Origin: Candidatus Hydrothermarchaeum profundi | Lineage (GTDB): Archaea; Hydrothermarchaeota; Hydrothermarchaeia; Hydrothermarchaeales; Hydrothermarchaeaceae | Direction: 5' to 3' | Length of the DNA: 64,000 bases | Assembly: GCA_002011125.2 (NCBI GenBank) | Contig: MTMF02000009.1 | Location: forward strand, 299,906-363,905 | Part shown: positions 24,973-34,751 of the stretch, piece after piece | Layout: each line of letters starts with the position of its first letter | Position numbering within the stretch: the stretch's first letter is position 1 | The notes under the pieces: model-generated | What the model saw: the letters and a program-made list of their open reading frames with translations, nothing else | The model's database searches: none | What the model was told of the DNA's origin: nothing | Made by a program: the position numbers and the translations under genes

Positions 24973-26136
24973 ATGAATATCTTATTAACAGGTATAGACG
25001 GCTATATGGGTTGGCCAACTGCTCTGAAGCTTTCCCAAGAGTTTCCAGATGAACGCATTATTGGTGTAGACAATTTTTCAAGGCGCAAGTGGGTAAAGGA
25101 ATGTGGTTCTGACAGCATAATACCCATATACAGCATGAAGGAAAGGCTTAAAGTTGCAAAGGAACATGGTTTTGAAAACATTAGTTTCATAGAGGGAGAC
25201 CTTACCAAAAAGAACTTTGTTGACAAGATAATTTCAATCCACAAGCCCGAGGTTGTGTTACATTTAGCAGCGCAACCAAGTGCTCCCTACTCACAGATAA
25301 ACGGTGCAAAGGCAACGTTCACCCAGAAAAATACAGTACTGAGTAATGCCAACATTATGTGGTCACTTAGAGAACATGAGCTCACAGATACGCATTTCAT
25401 AGAAACGACCACTACAGGTATATATGGTGCCCCTAACATCCGCATTGGTGAAGGATTCGTGAAGGTTGTAGATGGAGATGGCAACTCTGACGTACTACCA
25501 TTCCCTAATATTGCCAGCAGTTGGTACCATGTATCACGTGGCTTTGGCGCTACCAATATGATGCTTATGAATATGCAGACCGGCATGCCGTGCACCGACG
25601 TAAGAACCAGTATCGTTTATGGTATAACCACGGAAGAAACTACGTTAGATGAGCACTTAACCACACGGTTTGACATAGACTTCTATTTTGGCACACTGTT
25701 CAACCGTTGGTGCGCGATGATGATTATAAACCACCCACTAACGGTTTACGGTTCTGGTAGACAGATAAAGCCCTTTATAAGCCTTGAAGACACCGCTACC
25801 TCGCTAGTTAAGATAGTCAAGAAGGGAAATAAAGGCGAGTATAAGGTTTACAATCAGCTGGTAGAGTACGTAAGAATAAAGGACATAGCAGAATGGATGA
25901 ACAGCGCTGCAGAAGAACTCTTCGGTAAGGCGCCAGGGATAGAGTATATCCCAAATCCTAGGAAGGAGAAGGAGGAGAGCAAATATAGCTTTGAGAACAA
26001 GAATTTTTTAAAGGTGCTTGGTAAACCCAAGCATACAAGCATGCGGGATGCTCTGCCGGAAGTGCTGGAAAAGCTGAAGAAGTATGAGGATAGGATTGGG
26101 GCTTATAGAGACAGGCTAATACCCAAGAAGAGGTAG
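24973..26136 (+). CDS. agl3: UDP-sulfoquinovose synthase, Agl3/SQD1-like (387 aa)
   Basis: NAD-dependent SDR enzyme that converts UDP-glucose plus sulfite to UDP-sulfoquinovose. Diagnostic stretches are LLTGIDGYMGWPTALKLS at the N-terminus, FSRRKWVKECGSDSIIPI, HLAAQPSAPYSQ, and THFIETTTTGIYGAPNI with the catalytic Thr/Tyr region. In Sulfolobus the homologue Agl3 supplies the acidic sugar of the S-layer N-glycan. ATG 24973 follows AGGAGGT, and a TATA-like TATATAAATAAG lies upstream at about 24933-24944. First gene of a three-gene SDR operon. Confidence 0.9.
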   Translation: MNILLTGIDGYMGWPTALKLSQEFPDERIIGVDNFSRRKWVKECGSDSIIPIYSMKERLKVAKEHGFENISFIEGDLTKKNFVDKIISIHKPEVVLHLAAQPSAPYSQINGAKATFTQKNTVLSNANIMWSLREHELTDTHFIETTTTGIYGAPNIRIGEGFVKVVDGDGNSDVLPFPNIASSWYHVSRGFGATNMMLMNMQTGMPCTDVRTSIVYGITTEETTLDEHLTTRFDIDFYFGTLFNRWCAMMIINHPLTVYGSGRQIKPFISLEDTATSLVKIVKKGNKGEYKVYNQLVEYVRIKDIAEWMNSAAEELFGKAPGIEYIPNPRKEKEESKYSFENKNFLKVLGKPKHTSMRDALPEVLEKLKKYEDRIGAYRDRLIPKKR

Positions 26137-26142
26137 CTCTTA

Positions 26143-27075
26143 ATGCATGTTCTTGTCACAGGTGGCTGTGGATACATAGGCTCAGAACTTATCCCTCTTT
26201 TGCTTGAAAGAAGTTACGATGTAACAATTCTGGACAATTTCTCTTTGAGTAGTCCTTCTGTTCTTTTTTATTTTAAAAAGAATATAAACTTTGTTTTTGG
26301 GGATATCAGGAATAAAGATGATGTGAGAAGTGCTCTGAAAGACTGTGATGCTGTGATTCATCTCGCAGCACTGACTGGAGCGGATGAATCTTTTAATGCA
26401 AAAGAGCGAACTTTTGACATTAACCTCCGTGGCACTGAAGTCCTACTGGAAGCTTCAGTAAGTGCAGAGGTGAAGAAATTTATCTTCTCCTCCTCATGCA
26501 ATATTTACGGCAGACAGAATAGAGTGATTAGTGAAAATACTAAACCAAAACCGCGGAATCCATATGCAGAGTCAAAGCATCTCGCAGAAGAGGCATGTCT
26601 TAAGTACCAGCAAAATTATGGATTGGTCACCAGCATATTGCGCTTGAGCACCTTATACGGCTACGCCCCAGGGATACGCTTCAACTTGGTAATAAACATG
26701 TTTGCTTTATATGCTCTAACGAATCATCCGTTAACCATCTATGGAGATGGCACCAACTGGAGACCTTATATACACGTTAAAGATGCCGCTAGAGCCTTCC
26801 TTTTCGCTCTTGAAAGAAGAGATTTTGAGAATGACGTGTTTAATGTGGGCTCAAACAGGGAGAACTACAGAATTAGAGATATTGTCGCTCTTTTTAAGGA
26901 TACATTTAAAAAGAACCTACAGGTTGTTTACTTAAGGGAGAGAGACCCTGGCCCAAGTTACCGTGTAGATTTCTCTAAAATTGAGAAAACCGGATTCTCC
27001 TGCAAACGGAGTGTGAAAAACGGCATCAAAGAACTGATAGAGAAGTTTAGTAAAATAAAGGGGAAAATGAAATGA
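26143..27075 (+). CDS. NAD-dependent sugar epimerase/dehydratase (310 aa)
   Basis: Extended SDR family, UDP-glucose 4-epimerase-like. Rossmann motif TGGCGYIGSELIPLL at the N-terminus, HLAALTGADESF, SSSCNIYG and the YxxxK pair in PYAESKHLAEEAC. Substrate not readable. It lies 6 nt after agl3 and overlaps the next SDR gene by ATGA, so it provides a second nucleotide sugar for the same glycan. Confidence 0.88.
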   Translation: MHVLVTGGCGYIGSELIPLLLERSYDVTILDNFSLSSPSVLFYFKKNINFVFGDIRNKDDVRSALKDCDAVIHLAALTGADESFNAKERTFDINLRGTEVLLEASVSAEVKKFIFSSSCNIYGRQNRVISENTKPKPRNPYAESKHLAEEACLKYQQNYGLVTSILRLSTLYGYAPGIRFNLVINMFALYALTNHPLTIYGDGTNWRPYIHVKDAARAFLFALERRDFENDVFNVGSNRENYRIRDIVALFKDTFKKNLQVVYLRERDPGPSYRVDFSKIEKTGFSCKRSVKNGIKELIEKFSKIKGKMK

Positions 27076-28067
27076 GTGTAATACTCGTTACAGGTGCTGC
27101 AGGATACATAGGAGGGCATCTAATAAACAGCTTACTGGAAGACGAGTGCTTCTCGGATTACTATATTCGCGGAATTGATAACTTTCTAGTGGGCAAACGC
27201 AGAAATTATGCGCTGATAAGGAAGTCTCCTCGCGTGAAGTTGCTGAAGATGGATTTTACTAAGGCAGAAGATGTAAAGGAGATGATAAAAGATGTAGAGA
27301 TAGTTTACCACCTCGGAGCCATATCTGGCGTTGTTTTCTGCAACCACAATCCCGCAAAGGCTTCTCACATAAACGTAGAAGGAACGAGAAAATTACTCGA
27401 AGTAGCGTCAAACGCTGAATGCGAGCGGTTTATTTTTCCCTCTTCTACAGCGGTTTACGGCAATTCAAACGTGAATCCTATCACCGAAGAAGTGCCCTGC
27501 CTGCCCCAGAATATTTACGGCGCACTTAAAATTAGTGCCGAAGCTTTTTGCGATGTCTACTACTACAGCTACGGACTGGGTACTACAATACTTCGGTGGA
27601 CTAACATTTATGGCAAGGGTACATATATGAAGTGGCGCACTGTTATTCCTGCATTTGTGCGTCGTGCTGTAAGCGGCGAGACCTTGCTGATTCACGGCTC
27701 AGGCAAACAGAAGCGTAACTTCATCCACATCGATGATGTGGTTGACCTATATAAAGCTGTTATAGATAAACGCGCTATAGGAGAGAAGTTTAATGCTGGC
27801 GGAAAGAGCGACATTAGCATCCGCGATCTTGCAGAGATGGTGAAGAGGATAGGTAAAGAGAGATTCGGGATTGCTGTTAAGGTGGAATATGCGCCGGCTA
27901 GAGACCTTACACCTGAACGACAGTTTAGCACATCGATAGAAAAGCTGGAAAAAGTTCTGAAATGGAAACCTGAAATAAGTCTTGAGGAAGGTGTTATGAA
28001 AGTATTTAAATCGGTGATTGAAGAAGGAGAGAATGGATTTTACGAAGGACAGAAGGAGGTAGTATAA
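27072..28067 (+). CDS. NAD-dependent sugar epimerase/dehydratase (331 aa)
   Basis: Extended SDR protein: TGAAGYIGGHLINSLL, HLGAISGVVFCNHNP, PSSTAVYG and YGALKISAEAF as active-site YxxxK. Overlaps the previous gene by 4 bp. Together with agl3 and the preceding SDR it forms a nucleotide-sugar operon. The 210-bp gap that follows shows only short degenerate peptide traces. Confidence 0.87.
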   Translation: MSVILVTGAAGYIGGHLINSLLEDECFSDYYIRGIDNFLVGKRRNYALIRKSPRVKLLKMDFTKAEDVKEMIKDVEIVYHLGAISGVVFCNHNPAKASHINVEGTRKLLEVASNAECERFIFPSSTAVYGNSNVNPITEEVPCLPQNIYGALKISAEAFCDVYYYSYGLGTTILRWTNIYGKGTYMKWRTVIPAFVRRAVSGETLLIHGSGKQKRNFIHIDDVVDLYKAVIDKRAIGEKFNAGGKSDISIRDLAEMVKRIGKERFGIAVKVEYAPARDLTPERQFSTSIEKLEKVLKWKPEISLEEGVMKVFKSVIEEGENGFYEGQKEVV

Positions 28068-28280
28068 GATAATCAATTCCTTTTATAGTCTGTTACCTAA
28101 TTACCTTACATCCTCTCTTATTACTAACTTTCGTAGAAACCAAGTAGTTTACATCATTGTAAATCCTGCCTAAATTAACAACTCTTTGTTAAAGTGATGA
28201 TGAAAAGAAGAAAATTGATGTTATAAAGCGGCTAGGCACGATAAAAGGTACTCTATAAGATTTATGGAGAAAATGAGCAA

Positions 28281-29861
28281 ATGAATTTGGAAGAACATCA
28301 AAATAAGCCTGAATCAGTGAACCACGCAATATTTGAAGAATATATGGGACAACTAACAAAGAAAATAGCTAGAGGTAGTGGAATAATATTTATAGGAATG
28401 GCAATTGGTTCATTCTTAGGTTTTTTAACTAGGATAATCATAGCCAGATTTTGGGGACCGTCAGACTATGGTTTATTCAACATTGCATTTTCAACTTTAA
28501 TGATTTTTCAGATAATTGCTATGGTAGGATTTAGAGCTAGTGGTGCAAGATTCGTTGCATATTATAATGCATTAAATAAAAAAGAAGAGATTAAAGGAAC
28601 TTTAGTCTCTGGAATCAAAATTTTGATACCATTGAGTATAACTTTAAGTATCCTTCTTCTGGCTTTTTCAAAAAAAATTGCGATAATTTATTCAGAACCA
28701 GAATTAACTCCACATCTACAATATTTCTCTCTAGCATTGCCAGTAATAGTACTTTTCTTTTATATTTGCGCCATATTGCGAGGATTTGGAGATATGGAAT
28801 ATTTAATATATAGTAGAGAATTTATTAATAAGGGGTCAACTTTCTTATTAATATTGACCTTTGTTTTTTTGAGAGTTAACATAATTTATGTCACATATTC
28901 ATTTATCATGGGGTTCATATTTGGTACAATATTAGCGATATATTATCTCTTTAAAAAACATAGCTTTTTGAAAAGAGTGAAGAGTGCTCCATTAGGAAAA
29001 AAATTATTAATTTTCTCTCTTCCACTTACCTTATCATTTTATCTAGACATATTCCGTAGAGGGTCTGACAATCTTTTAATTGGTTATTTTATGGAAAGTT
29101 CTTCAGTTGGGATCTATAATGCATCTTTTACTATTGCTCAGATGATGTTAAATTTGCTAACCCCTGTTGCAACCGTCGCATTACCTGTCATTACAGGACT
29201 TTATGCTTGTAATAGGATAGAAGAATTAAAAGTGGTTTATTCAAATATATTGCGATGGATACTCTACATATCATTTCCATTATTTTTATTAATTTTTATA
29301 TACCCTACGGACTTTATTACGGTACTGTTTGGTCAAGTTTATTCAAATGGGGCAAATGTTCTTCAAATACTTGTGGTAGGTTTCATTTCAAGTTTATTCG
29401 TAGGTCCCTTGGCTGCTCTTATTAACTCCATAGGAAAAACAAAATTCTTTATGGCTATGAGTGGAATAAGTTCCCTAAGCAACCTTGCACTAGATTTAGT
29501 ATTAATACCTCCTCTAGGAATAGTAGGTGCAGCGATAGCCACATCTATATCAGTGATATTGTTTAATATAACAGGTTTATATCTCGTATTTAGGACGTTA
29601 AAAGTGAATTTTTTTAATAAGATACATATACTTTATCCTACTTTCATTTCTATAGCTTTACTCTTACTTCATATCTTTTCAAATAAAACAATGATATATC
29701 TGGAAGTTCCACCACTAATATTATTGCTCGGGAAGATGGTTATTCTATATACTATATCTGTATTTGTGATATTCAAGTTAATTGGTTTATCGTCTGAAGA
29801 AGAGAAATTGATGAGTAGTATAAAAGGGAAAGTAATAAGAAAAATATCTCAAGAAAAATAA
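28281..29861 (+). CDS. Wzx-like oligosaccharide flippase (526 aa)
   Basis: Polysaccharide transport (PST/MATE-like) membrane protein with about 12-14 hydrophobic segments. Begins with a hydrophilic tail and GSGIIFIGMAIGSFLGFLTR, and contains ARFWGPSDYGLFNIAFS typical of the family. Would move lipid-linked oligosaccharide outward. From here codon use becomes strongly AT-rich compared with the preceding operon. Confidence 0.9.
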   Translation: MNLEEHQNKPESVNHAIFEEYMGQLTKKIARGSGIIFIGMAIGSFLGFLTRIIIARFWGPSDYGLFNIAFSTLMIFQIIAMVGFRASGARFVAYYNALNKKEEIKGTLVSGIKILIPLSITLSILLLAFSKKIAIIYSEPELTPHLQYFSLALPVIVLFFYICAILRGFGDMEYLIYSREFINKGSTFLLILTFVFLRVNIIYVTYSFIMGFIFGTILAIYYLFKKHSFLKRVKSAPLGKKLLIFSLPLTLSFYLDIFRRGSDNLLIGYFMESSSVGIYNASFTIAQMMLNLLTPVATVALPVITGLYACNRIEELKVVYSNILRWILYISFPLFLLIFIYPTDFITVLFGQVYSNGANVLQILVVGFISSLFVGPLAALINSIGKTKFFMAMSGISSLSNLALDLVLIPPLGIVGAAIATSISVILFNITGLYLVFRTLKVNFFNKIHILYPTFISIALLLLHIFSNKTMIYLEVPPLILLLGKMVILYTISVFVIFKLIGLSSEEEKLMSSIKGKVIRKISQEK

Positions 29862-29863
29862 AA

Positions 29864-31444
29864 ATGAACGGAAAAGTTGTCATTCTGGGTCTTGATGGAG
29901 CAACATTTGATGTCATAAAACCTTTGATAAAAGAAGGACATTTGCCCAACTTAAAATATTTACTTGACAACGGTGCCTATGGAGAACTCGAAAGTACCTT
30001 TCCACCGGTTACCGCGGCGGCTTGGATGTCCATTGCTACCGGAAAAAATCCTGGAAAAACTGGGGTATTCACTTTTAGGAATCGGAGAGACGATGATCTT
30101 AAACTTTATCCTTTGAGTTCAAATGACTATGTGGCTAATGGTGCACTTTGGGACTATTTATCTAAAAGCGGGTTCAAAGTTGGGATCTTAAATTATCCCG
30201 GTTTATACCCTCCGTACCCTATTAATGGATTTATGGTTGGTGGCGTTGGAACACCGGAAAAAAATATTTGTTATCCAAAAAGTTTTGAAAAGGAACTAGA
30301 TAGAGTAACAGGTGGATATGAAATTAGTATTCCCATAAATTCTCCAAAATATAAAAATAAAGAAGATAAATTTATTAAAAATATTGAGAAACTTATTGCT
30401 AAACGGAAAAAAGCTATTAATTATATTCTAAAGAATAAAAAAATAGATATTTTAATCCTTGTCTTACCAGAATCTGATTTCATCCAACATTATTTATATA
30501 AATACTGGGATGATAATTATCCAGGTATTGATGAAAATAAAAAGAAAAAATATAAACGTGAATTCATAAGATTATGGGATAAAATAGATGAAATTGTTGG
30601 CGATGTGGTCGAACATATCTATACAGATGATTATTTGTTTGTGATTTCAGACCATGGATTTGGTAGACTTACTAAAGGTTTTAGGATAAACCAATGGCTA
30701 ATAAATGAAGGGTATCTTAAATTAAAGAGAAATTACGGAACTAAACGGGAATCTATTTTTTACAATATTTTCAACAAACTTGAAGATAGAAAAATTAGAG
30801 GATATCTGAGGTATTTTAAGAATAAATTTAAAAAGATTCCGTTTGTCGATTCATTTGAAAATTTTATTGACTATGAAAACAGTTTAGCTATAGCTTTCCA
30901 ATATTCAGGGGTAGGCGGAATTGAAATCTTAAATCATGACCAAAAATTAAGAGAAGAAATATCAATCAAACTTATTAATTTTGTAAATAATCACCCTTTA
31001 TTGAGTAATATTGAGTTATATCGGCCGAATGACATTTATATTGGGGATAAATTGGACAATTTTCCAGATATAATATTTTTGATCGATGAATGTGAAGTAG
31101 AAATATTAGCGAATTCTTTTGGGAGTAATATTGTTATTAACGGAACAACCGGTAATCGAAGTGGAGATCACAGAAGATATGGGATATTTATAGGATTTAG
31201 CAGCAATATCAGACATATTAATATTAAAAATGCAAAAATATTTGACATTACGCCAACAATATTTTATATATTAGGTTTAAGGCCATCAAATGACATTGAT
31301 GGTAGAATATTAAAAGAAATTTTCATATCTACTCAGTTTAATAGTAAAAATCTACCACAGGTAGTATCAGATAAAAGCAAAATGGCTTTTCGGAGAGATG
31401 ATGAAGAAATAAAGAAAAAATTAAAAGATTTAGGGTATTTATGA
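29864..31444 (+). CDS. Type I phosphodiesterase/nucleotide pyrophosphatase-fold enzyme (526 aa)
   Basis: Alkaline-phosphatase-superfamily protein. KVVILGLDGATFDVIKPLI gives the metal Asp, TFPPVTAAAWMSIATGKNPG the nucleophile Thr region, VISDHGFGR the Asp-His metal pair, and GDHRRYGIFIGF a later His. No signal peptide or membrane anchor is obvious, so it may act in the cytoplasm. Located between the flippase and a methyltransferase with 2-nt and 4-nt junctions, so it probably acts on glycan precursors, lipid phosphates or a phospho-substituent. Confidence 0.83.
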   Translation: MNGKVVILGLDGATFDVIKPLIKEGHLPNLKYLLDNGAYGELESTFPPVTAAAWMSIATGKNPGKTGVFTFRNRRDDDLKLYPLSSNDYVANGALWDYLSKSGFKVGILNYPGLYPPYPINGFMVGGVGTPEKNICYPKSFEKELDRVTGGYEISIPINSPKYKNKEDKFIKNIEKLIAKRKKAINYILKNKKIDILILVLPESDFIQHYLYKYWDDNYPGIDENKKKKYKREFIRLWDKIDEIVGDVVEHIYTDDYLFVISDHGFGRLTKGFRINQWLINEGYLKLKRNYGTKRESIFYNIFNKLEDRKIRGYLRYFKNKFKKIPFVDSFENFIDYENSLAIAFQYSGVGGIEILNHDQKLREEISIKLINFVNNHPLLSNIELYRPNDIYIGDKLDNFPDIIFLIDECEVEILANSFGSNIVINGTTGNRSGDHRRYGIFIGFSSNIRHINIKNAKIFDITPTIFYILGLRPSNDIDGRILKEIFISTQFNSKNLPQVVSDKSKMAFRRDDEEIKKKLKDLGYL

Positions 31445-32127
31445 ACATAGAGAAAATAAACATTAAAAGCTTTTCTTCTAAAGAAGCATTAGAAATATAC
31501 AATAGTTATAATTTGAAACAAATAGAAAAAGAAATTGTAAATAAATATTTTAATCGGAAGAACGCTAAAATATTGGATCTTGGATGTGGCACAGGCAGAA
31601 CAACTGTGCCTCTTATGGAAATGGGTTATAATGTTGTTGGTGTTGATATTTCAAAGGAAATGATTAAGCAAGCCAAAAAAAAATTTCCACAAATAGATTT
31701 CAAAGTAGGAGATGCCTGTAATCTATGTTTTGATGAGAATACTTTTGATTATGTAATTTTTTCATATAATGGGTTGGATTATATTCATCCTAAATCGAAA
31801 AGAATTAAAGCATTGAAAGAGGTCTATAGAGTATTGAAAGACGGAGGATATTTCTATTATAGTTCTCACAATAGTTTGTGGATACCTAATTATTTGGGTG
31901 GATTTAGAATTATACTCAAAAATATTATTGGCTTGAATTTTTTTAAAAATTACTGGAAAGTTGAAGGGAGGATAGGAGTATTATTTACTTTCCATGAAAA
32001 TCCATTTAGCCAAAAAAAAACATTAGAAAAAATTGGGTTCAGAACTGTAAGAATGTTTGGTGGAGAAAAATATACCAATAAATTATGGTTTATTGAGCCA
32101 TGGATCCATTATTTAGCTCAAAAATAA
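31441..32127 (+). CDS. SAM-dependent methyltransferase, class I (228 aa)
   Basis: Motif I ILDLGCGTGRTTVPLMEMG, motif II VVGVDISKEMI, then FDYVIFSYNGLDYI. Methyltransf_11/25-like. Overlaps the phosphodiesterase gene by ATGA. Probably methylates the glycan or its lipid carrier. The acceptor cannot be read. Confidence 0.85.
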   Translation: MNIEKINIKSFSSKEALEIYNSYNLKQIEKEIVNKYFNRKNAKILDLGCGTGRTTVPLMEMGYNVVGVDISKEMIKQAKKKFPQIDFKVGDACNLCFDENTFDYVIFSYNGLDYIHPKSKRIKALKEVYRVLKDGGYFYYSSHNSLWIPNYLGGFRIILKNIIGLNFFKNYWKVEGRIGVLFTFHENPFSQKKTLEKIGFRTVRMFGGEKYTNKLWFIEPWIHYLAQK

Positions 32128-32796
32128 GGTTTGGTACTCATCTTTCTTAAAATCAGGTTCTTAGTAGTACTTTCTTCTTTTAGGTTTGAAAAAGTTTTTT
32201 CCTGAAGTCTCATGATCCTTATTACGCTCACCACAATATCCATATCTTTCAATGCCCCCCTGTGTCTATGGCGTCTAAAAATCTTTCTTTGCACAAACGC
32301 ACTGCTTGAGGGCATGCTCTTACGCTGTATTTTAGGGCACTTAGCAAGACATTTTATCTTATAGTGCCAGTAGTTGCTAGTAGTTCATCTTTGTCAAGGC
32401 TTTCAGCTTCTCTATAAAAGAGTAAGAAGTCATCTTCATTTTTCTTTCTCTGCACCAAGATGCCTAGAGTAAGTTGTTGTGTTTATTTTAACATTATATA
32501 AAATAAATTATATTACTCTGAGACTTTTGTAAAGCTCCTTAATCCTAAGAGGCTACTTCCTTCTGCCTACCACATCCTAGTTCAACAAGCACCTTCTGCT
32601 TCATACCAGATGGGATGTTAAAAGATGAGTAAGTCCTACCCCGTAATCTCTTATAGTTTCACGGAGCATTTCTTTAAATACCTTCTTATCCCATTCTCCA
32701 AGGTGATAGTGGTTTGCAGGTGAAGTGGTGCAATATTTACCTTATTCCCCCACCAAGAGAAAAAACTTAAAAAAGTGAGTAGACACGGTTTTTAAA
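32128..32796. other. Long gene-free stretch with minus-strand protein traces
   Basis: No complete gene is supported. On the minus strand, 32354-32461 reads ILVQRKKNEDDFLLFYREAE, then SLDKDELLATTGTIR to a stop, and 32601-32735 reads SPANHYHLGEWDKKVFKEML, then RETIRDYGVG to a stop. Both look like pieces of former genes but belong to no family I recognise. The region separates two parts of the AT-rich glycan cluster and resembles its less AT-rich flanks in base composition, so it may mark an insertion joint. Confidence 0.35.
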
Positions 32797-33813
32797 ATGA
32801 GCGAATTAGATGTTAAAAAAATAACAAATCTAGATGAAATAAATAAGGATGAATGGAATTCTTTCGTTGATAAAAATTCTGATAATTTTTTCATACGGTA
32901 TGAATGGCTACAACATCTCAAAGAAACTTTGAAATTAGATCCAATAATTTTTATTATAGAAAAAGATTCTAATTTACAAGGTGTATTTCCAAATTTTATC
33001 AAAAAGATAGGAAAAACTCCATTCAATAAATTAATCTCACTACCTATAATGAGGGGAGGATTTTGCTTATCAAAGGAGTACATGATAAAATCTTTATTGT
33101 ATGAAGTTAGCAAAAACATATATAAGGAGCGAATTCTTTTTCACAGAATAGATGTATGTGATTTAACTCAATTAAAATACCAAAAAATACTTTATAAATA
33201 TAATTACAAGCTTGATTTAAGCGTCTGTAGATTTATAATTCACTGTAAAAATAAGACATATCAAGATATAAGTCAAAATTTTTCAAAAAATAAAATTAGA
33301 AATTTAAAAAAAGCTAGAAAACAATCTACGGCTGTTAAGGAGTATCCAATAAAAACAAAATATTTAGAAAAATTTTATGGATTATACTCTATGACTATGC
33401 AGGAAAAAAATAAAAGGCCGATTAGATCTGAGTTTTTTATAAAATTAGACCGATTTACAAAAAAATTTGTAAAATTATTTGTAGTAGAATTAGATACTGG
33501 CGAACCAATTGCTGGGCTTTTGCATTTTATATGGAATAAAAAAATTATCTACAGTTTTGGGGGGTTTAATAGGAATTATAAAAGATTAATGCCAAATGAT
33601 TTGCTACACGAATATACAATAAAATATTGTTTAGAGAATAAACTTGAACATTATGATATGGGTGGAACAACGGCTGATTTTAGTGACACTCTGTTTAAAT
33701 ATAAGTCGCAGTGGGGAGGTCAAATTTATCCAATATTGAGATTTGAAAAAATTAATCCTGCGTTTTTAAACTTTTTTATAAGTATATATAAAAAAATTAA
33801 GGGATTAAGATGA
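32797..33813 (+). CDS. FemAB/GNAT-like acyltransferase (338 aa)
   Basis: Resembles the FemAB/CelD group of double-GNAT proteins that transfer amino-acyl or acyl groups. N-terminal half with DEWNSFVDKNSDNFFIRYEW, then SKNKIRNLKKARKQS, and the C-terminal half with FVVELDTGEPIAGLLHFIWN and YDMGGT. Likely decorates surface glycan. Overlaps the next gene by 4 bp. Confidence 0.8.
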   Translation: MSELDVKKITNLDEINKDEWNSFVDKNSDNFFIRYEWLQHLKETLKLDPIIFIIEKDSNLQGVFPNFIKKIGKTPFNKLISLPIMRGGFCLSKEYMIKSLLYEVSKNIYKERILFHRIDVCDLTQLKYQKILYKYNYKLDLSVCRFIIHCKNKTYQDISQNFSKNKIRNLKKARKQSTAVKEYPIKTKYLEKFYGLYSMTMQEKNKRPIRSEFFIKLDRFTKKFVKLFVVELDTGEPIAGLLHFIWNKKIIYSFGGFNRNYKRLMPNDLLHEYTIKYCLENKLEHYDMGGTTADFSDTLFKYKSQWGGQIYPILRFEKINPAFLNFFISIYKKIKGLR

Positions 33814-34751
33814 TTTTTTTAACCGGGGATGTTCATAATATGTCGCTAAAAGCGTTAGACCAAGAATTTTTAAATATAACTGAGTTAGAGGCGGCTTTAA
33901 AATTTGCACGCATAGCATCAAAATATAGTATTAATTTTACTTTGTTTATATCTGGTAGAGCTTTCTTAGAGGAAAGAGATACAGCAGAAAAACTTTCTTC
34001 ATATAAAAATTTAGAAATAGGAGGACATACTTGGGATTCTTTTAGATATAGTTATTTGCATGATATATCCAATCTTCTTTTTTCCACATATTATGGTCCG
34101 AAGATATATCAGAAGTGGGACATAAAAAAAACGATTAAAATTATTGAAGATACAACAGGCGACAAAGTTCTCTCCTGGAGAACACATTCTTACAGGTCTG
34201 ATAATTTAACTAAGGAAATATTATCTGACATTGGAATAAGGGTGATATCCGAAGAACACACTGTGAATGGAAAGATAAGATATAATCATGGACTAATTTA
34301 TCTTCCAATCAATACTCCGGAGGACCATACCACAATTATTCATGGATATAGAGAAAAAGAATTTGTACAGAGATTAAATTATGCAAGACATAATAATCCC
34401 TTATCTTTTTGTAAAAGATTTGGAAATTTCACCAAATTAGAATTTCAAGCTAGTTTAAAATATGTAATAAAGAAAATTAAGAAAAAGGATACTAAAAAAT
34501 ACTTCTATTATAATAATTTATATAATATAAATGAATGGGGAGAATGGATAAAACAAATAATTAAAGATAGAATAAAAGAAGTAGGCTTTGCTACTTTGGT
34601 TATTCATCCTGTTTGTATGGAAATTGCTGATGGTATGAGAACATATGAAGATTTATGTAGATTTATATCTCAATATGATACATATAAAGCAAAGGATTTA
34701 TTGATATTATTAAAAAACGAATCTTTGAAAAACGGGATATTTTTTAAATGA
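33810..34751 (+). CDS. Polysaccharide-deacetylase-fold protein (313 aa)
   Basis: NodB-like (carbohydrate esterase 4) fold: FLTGDVHNMS supplies the first Asp motif and LEIGGHTWDSF the His motif. The usual second His of H-x3-H is not seen, and the later WRTHSYRS corresponds to the R-x-P/Y region. It may be a deacetylase with altered metal site or an inactive relative. Coupled to the FemAB-like gene by ATGA. Confidence 0.72.
   Translation: MIFLTGDVHNMSLKALDQEFLNITELEAALKFARIASKYSINFTLFISGRAFLEERDTAEKLSSYKNLEIGGHTWDSFRYSYLHDISNLLFSTYYGPKIYQKWDIKKTIKIIEDTTGDKVLSWRTHSYRSDNLTKEILSDIGIRVISEEHTVNGKIRYNHGLIYLPINTPEDHTTIIHGYREKEFVQRLNYARHNNPLSFCKRFGNFTKLEFQASLKYVIKKIKKKDTKKYFYYNNLYNINEWGEWIKQIIKDRIKEVGFATLVIHPVCMEIADGMRTYEDLCRFISQYDTYKAKDLLILLKNESLKNGIFFK

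Noticed and set aside
28192..28260. C/D-box small RNA (GTGATGA C-box-like motif)
   Set aside because: No CTGA D box or C'/D' pair at the right spacing; the segment more likely contains a degenerate coding trace.
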